The notes under the pieces were generated by a model. That model was given only the letters and a program-made list of their open reading frames with translations, did not search any database and had not been told where the DNA came from. Position numbers and translations under genes: made by a program. Below are positions 4,195 to 8,938 of a stretch of DNA of 8,938 nt, one piece after another. How positions within the stretch are numbered: position 1 is the first letter of the stretch; each line of letters starts with the position of its first letter. Origin of the DNA: Kiritimatiellia bacterium (lineage in GTDB: Bacteria > Verrucomicrobiota > Kiritimatiellia > RFP12 > DVOR01); the NCBI GenBank assembly GCA_017457555.1, contig JAFTHG010000041.1:1-8938 (forward strand). Direction: 5' to 3'.

Positions 4195-5640
4195 ATGAAG
4201 TTGTATTATCTGGGACCAGAAGAAACGTTTTCGCATCGGGCGGCCACACGTATGGCGAAGCCTGAAGAAATTCCGATACCTTGCCACAACTTCCGCGAGG
4301 TGTTTTATAAGTTGTCACAGGATCCGGAGGGCGCAGCCGTGGTGCCCTTTGAGAATACGACGCAGGGACCTGTTACAGAAGTAATGGATCTTCTGGCGGA
4401 GTATACAGCGTTAATTGCAGTGGAGTGCCGGGCAATTCCGGTGCATCAACATCTGCTGACGCGTGATTTAACAACGCCGATCACACGGATTCTCTCCAAA
4501 GCGGAAGCGCTTGCCCAGTGCCGTGCCACGCTGAATCACATCTATCCGGAGTTGCCATTGGTCGCCGTATCCTCGACAGCAGAGGCAGCACGCATCGCAG
4601 CAGAAGACCCCACAGTGGGAGCTGTTGCCGGAGAATCTACGGCAGAACGCTATCATTTGACGCTTCGCCGGGCAGATGTTCAGGATGTGCAGGGGAATAC
4701 AACGCGCTTTTTCCGTTTGGAACAGCGCCATGGGTCGGCTTTTTCCCGGGCACGTTCAAAAGCTTTACCATCAACACATGCGCTGATCTATGTGGAGATT
4801 GAGGATCGTCCGGGCTCGCTGATGGATGTCCTGAAACCCTTGCGTCCGCTGGATTTAACCTTTATTCAGTCGCGGCCATTGGTGGGAGAAAAGTGGAAAT
4901 ATGCCTTTTTCATGGAGTTGCTGATTGGCAATTCCGGCGTTCCTCCGGCGACAGTCCTGGCAAATGTGCGTGAAGCGGCGAGCGAAGTGCGGGTTTTGGG
5001 CGATTACACAATCACCACACAGCCCACGGTGCCCGATGCATCAACCACGACGGCACTTTCCAGTCTGCGCGCAATGATTGCCGATATTGATGCCACCCTG
5101 ATCCGTTCCTTTGCTGGACGGCGGCGTTATCGCCTGAATCCCAGTTTGTATGTCCATGCCGAACCCGTTTCACTGGACGCGCTGGCCAAGGCGTTTGCCT
5201 TTGGTGACGGCACGGATCAAACGCGGTTGTTGCGTCGCTTTTATCTCACAACGGTGGTGCCTTATCTGGCGGCTCGCGGGGAGGACGCTGACCCCCGTGA
5301 AGCGCTTTATGCGGACACAGAGGTTATTTCAGCCTTGGCTCGGCGGTGTCGCTTCTCAACCAAGGTGATTGCCCGTAAGCGCATTGAATTGGCTCCGGAA
5401 TTACGTGCCGCCGCTATTACAGGCGATCCGGCAAAGGTGGAAGCGGCTTTATTGAATCAGGCCGTGGAAGATAAGGTTCTGGCGCGCATTGTTGCTTACG
5501 CAGAGCGGGAGCATTTTGACGTGGCGGGAAGCAGCCCGGAAGCGGCTGTACGCCATTTGAAGGCGCTCTATCGTGATTATCTCCTGCCGCTGTCGCGCCT
5601 GATTCAGGTTTATGTGATTCTTGGTGACGGCATGGAATAA
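4195..5640 (+). CDS. pheA: Prephenate dehydratase with ACT domain and C-terminal yeast-type chorismate mutase domain
   Basis: This 481-residue fusion would make phenylpyruvate, the precursor of Phe. Residues 1-~178 are prephenate dehydratase: GPEETFSH (7-14), VPFENTTQG (50-58) and the catalytic NTTRF (168-172). Residues ~195-275 are an ACT domain with GSLMDVL and SRP (226-228); the usual ESRP is QSRP here. Residues ~287-481 match the fold order of yeast and plant chorismate mutase. Arg292, Arg384, Lys395, Asn421 and Glu425 fall where yeast has Arg16, Arg157, Lys168, Asn194 and Glu198. Gln471 replaces yeast Glu246, as Gln88 does in E. coli. The usual bacterial P-protein has a ~90-residue mutase at the N-terminus, so order and type both differ. 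Phe feedback through the ACT domain is likely. Three genes follow closely in one probable operon. The dehydratase call is firm; the mutase activity is inferred from motifs. Confidence 0.93.
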   Translation: MKLYYLGPEETFSHRAATRMAKPEEIPIPCHNFREVFYKLSQDPEGAAVVPFENTTQGPVTEVMDLLAEYTALIAVECRAIPVHQHLLTRDLTTPITRILSKAEALAQCRATLNHIYPELPLVAVSSTAEAARIAAEDPTVGAVAGESTAERYHLTLRRADVQDVQGNTTRFFRLEQRHGSAFSRARSKALPSTHALIYVEIEDRPGSLMDVLKPLRPLDLTFIQSRPLVGEKWKYAFFMELLIGNSGVPPATVLANVREAASEVRVLGDYTITTQPTVPDASTTTALSSLRAMIADIDATLIRSFAGRRRYRLNPSLYVHAEPVSLDALAKAFAFGDGTDQTRLLRRFYLTTVVPYLAARGEDADPREALYADTEVISALARRCRFSTKVIARKRIELAPELRAAAITGDPAKVEAALLNQAVEDKVLARIVAYAEREHFDVAGSSPEAAVRHLKALYRDYLLPLSRLIQVYVILGDGME

Positions 5641-5698
5641 TGCGCTGCCAAGCCGATGTGCTTTTTGAATTGTTTTTGATTGTCAAAGGAGTATTCTA

Positions 5699-6190
5699 AT
5701 GGCTGACACATGTAACAAAGATACCCGCCCGGATTGGGATACCTACTTTATGTCGATTGCACAGGTTGTTGCAACCCGTGCCAATTGTTCGCGTCGTAAA
5801 GTGGCGGCGGTGATTGTTTCAGAAAACCGGATCATCTCGACAGGTTATAATGGTACGCCGCGTGGCATCACGAACTGTTTTGATGGTGGTTGCCCGCGAT
5901 GCTCCGGTAATGTGCCCAGCGGCTCTTCGCTGGAAGAGTGTATTTGCGTCCATGCCGAACAGAATGCGATTTGTCAGGCGGCTTATTATGGCATTCGTCT
6001 GGCAGGATCCACGATTTATGTTACGCTGACGCCCTGCTTGACCTGCGCCAAAATGATTATCAATGCGGGCATTCGCGAAGTGGTCTATGCCGGAAATTAC
6101 GCCTTTGATGTGCAAACACAAAAGCTTCTGGCGGATGCCGGTGTGGTCTGTCGCAAGTATATCGCGCCTGAAACAACCGAAACGCCCTGA
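5699..6190 (+). CDS. dCMP deaminase (ComEB-like)
   Basis: This 163-residue cytidine/deoxycytidylate deaminase family enzyme converts dCMP to dUMP, the substrate of thymidylate synthase. The N-terminal RPDWDTYFMSIAQVVATRA is typical of the dCMP deaminase branch. The zinc site is complete: His85 and catalytic Glu87 in HAEQNA (85-90), and Cys113 and Cys116 in TPCLTCAK (112-118). Cys60, Cys65 and Cys68 in a CFDGGCPRC stretch may hold a second, structural zinc, as in some relatives; that is inference. AAAGGAG (5685-5691) is ideally placed before the ATG. It follows pheA by 58 bases, and its stop shares one base with the next start (TGATG), so the two downstream genes are probably translationally coupled. 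It has no evident pathway link to pheA. Confidence 0.93.
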   Translation: MADTCNKDTRPDWDTYFMSIAQVVATRANCSRRKVAAVIVSENRIISTGYNGTPRGITNCFDGGCPRCSGNVPSGSSLEECICVHAEQNAICQAAYYGIRLAGSTIYVTLTPCLTCAKMIINAGIREVVYAGNYAFDVQTQKLLADAGVVCRKYIAPETTETP

Positions 6191-7299
6191 TGATACGGTA
6201 TTGCTTTTTGGGGTGCTTACTGCTTTTTTGTCAGGCGATCGCGCTGGCAAAGGGAGTGGCTTCGGATGTCAATCAGAAGGATGTCGCACGGTTGAAAGCC
6301 CTGCCACAACCTCTGCAATCTGCTGATGGGGCATTTTATGTAAGCTGTGCCACCGCGGAGCGAGCGTCGTGGCGGTGGCCCATTTTGCGTTTTACTGAAA
6401 CGGTCCGCACGCATTTGAGTGACACCTTTTTGCCTTTAGGAGCATCGGCGGCGCCACTTCTGATTGAAATTGGCGCAGAAACCAATGCCGTCGCCACCAT
6501 TGAGCGCCGTTCGTTTCGCACGGGTGATGGTTTTGCTCAGTTGATTCTCCGTGTGCCAAATCCGGAAACGGTGGATCTGGAAGTCTTCCGTGAAGCAGTG
6601 GGGGAGGCCTTGCTGCGTGAGAAGTTTCGCGAGCAGACGGGTCGTTATGCAGGTTTTTCGTGGCCGAAATGGTGGTTGCGTGCCGTGGTGAATGCCTCTA
6701 AGGGAAATGTCTGGAAGGCAGAAGCCTATGAACGTTTCCAAACTGCAATCCGTCAAACGACACCTCCGACGTTGCGGCAACTCTTTTTTGCTGATTCAGA
6801 ACCAGATTCAGATGCGGCTGCCTTTCTGGCAATGTGGGTTTTGAATGAAACGGTGTACCAAAAGCGAGACCAGCGGGTGGCTCTTTTGACGCAGCCATGG
6901 GATGTTGACCGTTTGCTTCAAATACTGGATGAAGGCGCATGGCAAACATGGTTGGCCGAACAGGATACCGTGATTCTTTTACCCGGCACAATAACTTATT
7001 CCCAATTTCTGCGGTGGCAATCAACATTGGCAGACCCGCAGAGTACGGATGAGGCGATGCGGTTGGCAACAGCGATTAGTCGTGCGATGATTGGTCGTCC
7101 GCAGCCCTTCTGTGATTTATCGGAACTCTATCTGCGAGCCTATTCTGCTTATGTAAATGGTGGCCTTGAGGCTTACCGTCCATTACGCAAAGAAGCAGAT
7201 GAAGCGGCTCATTTTTTAGAACAATACCTGAAGCGCGAGAAGTTACTCTCGCTTGAATCCTTATCATTGTCATCCTCCTCTTTAACGCCAGCTGATTAA
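6190..7299 (+). CDS. Exported protein of unknown function, possible degenerate metallopeptidase-like fold
   Basis: This 369-residue protein has a Sec signal peptide: MIRYC start, hydrophobic core about 5-19, and likely cleavage after AIALA (residue 20). It should be periplasmic or secreted. There is no proper lipobox despite Cys9 and Cys14, and no other membrane segment. I do not recognise the family with certainty. Residues ~85-170 recall peptidase-MA/gluzincin-like proteins: a beta-rich stretch, then FREAVGEALLREKF (133-146) where such enzymes have HExxH, and FSWPKWWLRAVVNAS (156-170) where they have a PxWxxxGxA-like helix. Both histidines are missing, so if the relationship is real it is a non-catalytic form. 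The C-terminal half is helical and rich in Trp and Leu, ending in a Ser/Leu-rich tail. The start overlaps the dCMP deaminase stop by one base. Confidence 0.7.
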   Translation: MIRYCFLGCLLLFCQAIALAKGVASDVNQKDVARLKALPQPLQSADGAFYVSCATAERASWRWPILRFTETVRTHLSDTFLPLGASAAPLLIEIGAETNAVATIERRSFRTGDGFAQLILRVPNPETVDLEVFREAVGEALLREKFREQTGRYAGFSWPKWWLRAVVNASKGNVWKAEAYERFQTAIRQTTPPTLRQLFFADSEPDSDAAAFLAMWVLNETVYQKRDQRVALLTQPWDVDRLLQILDEGAWQTWLAEQDTVILLPGTITYSQFLRWQSTLADPQSTDEAMRLATAISRAMIGRPQPFCDLSELYLRAYSAYVNGGLEAYRPLRKEADEAAHFLEQYLKREKLLSLESLSLSSSSLTPAD

Positions 7300-7330
7300 A
7301 TAAATCGGCTACCGAAAGGTCCTCTGGATT

Positions 7331-8713
7331 ATGAAATCGAATGATACCGCCACAACTGTAGGTAAAATCAACCCTGATGTGCTTACCTTTACGGAAGGCA
7401 AAGACCCTGTTCTTGATCTTGCCCTTGCCGAGGTTGATTGCATTGGCACAGCTGCTCATGTTACGATGCTTTCACGGATGAACTACACGCCGACACTCTT
7501 CACCGAAGAACAGCGAATTGCCGTATTGAAGGGGCTGAAAGCCATTATTGAAGAAGCGCGTCGCGGAGAATTTACGATTACAGCTGCCGATCAGGATGTA
7601 CATTTGGCAGTGGAGCGTCGCTTGACAGAACGTTTGGGAGATCTTGGCAAAAAGGTACACACCTGCCGCAGCCGCAATGATCAGGTCGCTGTGGATATCC
7701 GCCTGCACGTGCGAAATGAATTGAATGCACTGACGCTTGAATTGGCCGATTTAGCAAAGGCGTTGTTGGCATTGGCAAAGGCACACGCCGCCATTCCGCT
7801 AGTGGGGCGGACTCATTTGCAACCGGCAATGCCCAGCAGTGTGGGGATGTGGGCCAGTGCGTATGCAGAAATGCTATTAGACGATGCCTATTTATTGGAA
7901 GCTGCCGCAAAGACAAATAATCTCTGTCCACTGGGATCTGCGGCAGGTTATGGCGTGCCTTTGCCGATTGATCGTCAGTTGACCTCGGATTTACTGGCTT
8001 TTGAACGTCCGCATCATAACGTCTTTTATGCATCCTGTGCGCGTGGTAAAGACGAAGCAGTGCTGCTTGCTGCGTGCTCGCAGGTTATGTTGTCTCTCTC
8101 GCGTCTGGCAGAAGATTTGATTCTCTTTTCAATGCCAGAGTTCAAATACTTTACGTTGCCGCGTGAACTGTGCACCGGTTCGTCCATTATGCCGCAGAAG
8201 TATAATCCTGACGTGCTCGAACTCATCCGCGCCAAAGCTGGATTGTTGGTGGGCTATACGACCTCTGCAAATGTGATTCTTAAGGCAATGCCCGGAGGTT
8301 ATAATCGCGATTTGCAGGATACAAAGGAACTTTATATGGAAGGTCTGCGCGTGACGCGGACATCACTGCGAATTATGAAGCTGATGGCTGACAATCTGAC
8401 AGTTAATCCGAATGCGTGCCGTGCAGCCTTCAATGAACCTGGAGTCTTCGCTACGGACCGGGCTTTGGAACTTGTTGCCGGCGGTATGCCATTCCGTGAT
8501 GCTTATCATCAGGTGCGTGATCACCTGGAAGATTTGCGTGGAATGAATCCGGATACGGTGATTGCTCAAAAGACACATCTGGGCGGTACGGCAGGAATTC
8601 AGTATGATGTGCTTGAAGCGCGTGCTGAGGCTTTGGCCGAAAGCGCACAGGCTGCTCAGGAAAAGGTCGATAATGCAGTGAAGACGCTCTTTGCTCCGGC
8701 AGAAAAATACTGA
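7331..8713 (+). CDS. argH: Argininosuccinate lyase
   Basis: It cleaves argininosuccinate to arginine and fumarate, the last step of arginine synthesis. At 460 aa it has full length and spans the fumarase/aspartase superfamily core: DQDVHLAVE (87-95), TCRSRNDQVA (111-120), GRTHLQPAMPSS (159-170) with the general acid-base His162, LGSAAGYG (201-208), and the signature GSSIMPQKYNPD (283-294) with the mobile-loop serine at 284-285. The sequence follows the Bacteroidota type, for example AMPSSVGMW, NVFYA and RGKDEA. Tyr291 is odd, since ArgH usually has Lys there (QKKNPD). The site is variable in the wider superfamily, and no catalytic residue is lost. AAAGG about 11 bases before the ATG supports the start. 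It lies 31 bases after the exported-protein gene and is probably the last gene of the pheA operon, as a terminator follows. Confidence 0.95.
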   Translation: MKSNDTATTVGKINPDVLTFTEGKDPVLDLALAEVDCIGTAAHVTMLSRMNYTPTLFTEEQRIAVLKGLKAIIEEARRGEFTITAADQDVHLAVERRLTERLGDLGKKVHTCRSRNDQVAVDIRLHVRNELNALTLELADLAKALLALAKAHAAIPLVGRTHLQPAMPSSVGMWASAYAEMLLDDAYLLEAAAKTNNLCPLGSAAGYGVPLPIDRQLTSDLLAFERPHHNVFYASCARGKDEAVLLAACSQVMLSLSRLAEDLILFSMPEFKYFTLPRELCTGSSIMPQKYNPDVLELIRAKAGLLVGYTTSANVILKAMPGGYNRDLQDTKELYMEGLRVTRTSLRIMKLMADNLTVNPNACRAAFNEPGVFATDRALELVAGGMPFRDAYHQVRDHLEDLRGMNPDTVIAQKTHLGGTAGIQYDVLEARAEALAESAQAAQEKVDNAVKTLFAPAEKY

Positions 8714-8748
8714 GGACTGTCAGATTCGCCTCAGAAATTCAACTTAAG

Positions 8749-8788
8749 ACACCCCTTGCTGTCAGTGATGGTAGGGGGTGTGTATTTT
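8749..8788 (+). terminator. Probable Rho-independent terminator after argH
   Basis: ACACCCC (8749-8755) pairs with GGGGTGT (8775-8781), with a 19-base loop and an adjacent extra G, followed by a modest T-tract (GTATTTT). A smaller hairpin, CTGAGG (8710-8715) with CCTCAG (8729-8734), overlaps the argH stop. The T-run is weak, so termination may be incomplete. Confidence 0.55.
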
Positions 8789-8805
8789 AAAGTGCAGGGA
8801 CGTAA

Positions 8806-8890
8806 TGTGTCAAATAAAAAGTGCACCGAAGATGCGGTAAATGGTTGAAGATGTGTGAGTTAAGTGTGTCATTGATATGTGCACCGAAGG
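8806..8890 (+). repeat. Two-copy composite direct repeat after argH
   Basis: TGTGTCA followed by GTGCACCGAAG occurs at 8806-8831 and again at 8865-8889. The parts are 8 and 7 bases apart, and the copies start 59 bases apart. A partial AAAGTGCA also occurs at 8788-8795. There is no open frame of note here. Paired conserved blocks could be binding sites for the next transcription unit beyond the window, or remnants of a dispersed repeat. Confidence 0.5.
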
Positions 8891-8898
8891 AGAGGCGT

Positions 8899-8938
8899 TC
8901 TATGGGGAAGGGACGGCATGCCGTCCCTTCCCCATAGA
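8899..8938. repeat. Perfect 40-bp palindrome at the window end
   Basis: The 20 bases 8899-8918 are exactly the reverse complement of 8919-8938, with no loop, centred on GCATGC. The arm is TCTATGGGGAAGGGACGGCA. It ends on the last base of the window, so its full extent is unknown. It has no T-run inside the window. It could be a dispersed REP-like palindrome, a bidirectional terminator stem, a protein-binding dyad, or an assembly-end artefact. Confidence 0.8.

Noticed and set aside
6190..6250. Lipoprotein signal in the exported protein
   Set aside because: The cysteines at 9 and 14 lie inside the hydrophobic core without an L-[AS]-[GA]-C box; an AIALA signal peptidase I site fits better.

Overview
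This window reads as a bacterial chromosome segment of moderate GC content. It has clear Shine-Dalgarno sites and many Rho-independent terminators. Three proteins point toward the Bacteroidota/PVC side of the tree: a HU-like protein with a DUF4469-type tail, an argininosuccinate lyase of the Bacteroidota sequence type, and a Thermotoga-type DAHP synthase. The strong Shine-Dalgarno sites (AAAGGAGGT, AAAGGAG) argue against a typical Bacteroidota member, so a PVC-like lineage such as Kiritimatiellota or Lentisphaerota is my tentative guess. That placement is inference.

Layout. Positions 1-1098 hold no convincing gene. They contain a G-rich tandem repeat with a G-quadruplex motif, four TTTCAGCGA repeats spaced 22-23 bp, an orphan terminator at 852-884, and GGACAGGTT-like repeats. 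Next come a HU-like DNA-binding protein gene (1099-1854), a 24-codon ORF behind a perfect Shine-Dalgarno site (1871-1945), a terminator, and a strongly folded RNA element with a T-tail (about 2010-2091). A minus-strand gene of unknown function (2217-2684) has its own terminator at 2108-2136. From 2685 onward everything reads rightward: a leader region with an apparent Phe/Tyr attenuator, aroF, a terminator, a structured pheA leader, then pheA, a dCMP deaminase, an exported protein of unknown function, and argH. These last four are closely spaced or overlapping and probably form one operon. The window ends with direct repeats and a perfect 40-bp palindrome running exactly to the last base.

How the genes work together. 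AroF commits carbon to the shikimate pathway. PheA carries prephenate dehydratase, an ACT regulatory domain and a C-terminal chorismate mutase domain, so one polypeptide could convert chorismate to phenylpyruvate. A 22-codon leader ORF with a Tyr-Phe-Phe-Tyr-Phe run lies just before aroF. Its aromatic codons form one arm of a 12-bp stem and a strong terminator follows, so aroF transcription is probably controlled by charged tRNA-Phe/Tyr levels. ArgH makes arginine and the deaminase supplies dUMP; their link to pheA appears to be only co-transcription.

The two most interesting items are the aroF attenuator and the unusual PheA domain order (dehydratase-ACT-mutase), in which the mutase resembles the yeast/plant allosteric type rather than the short E. 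coli P-protein type.
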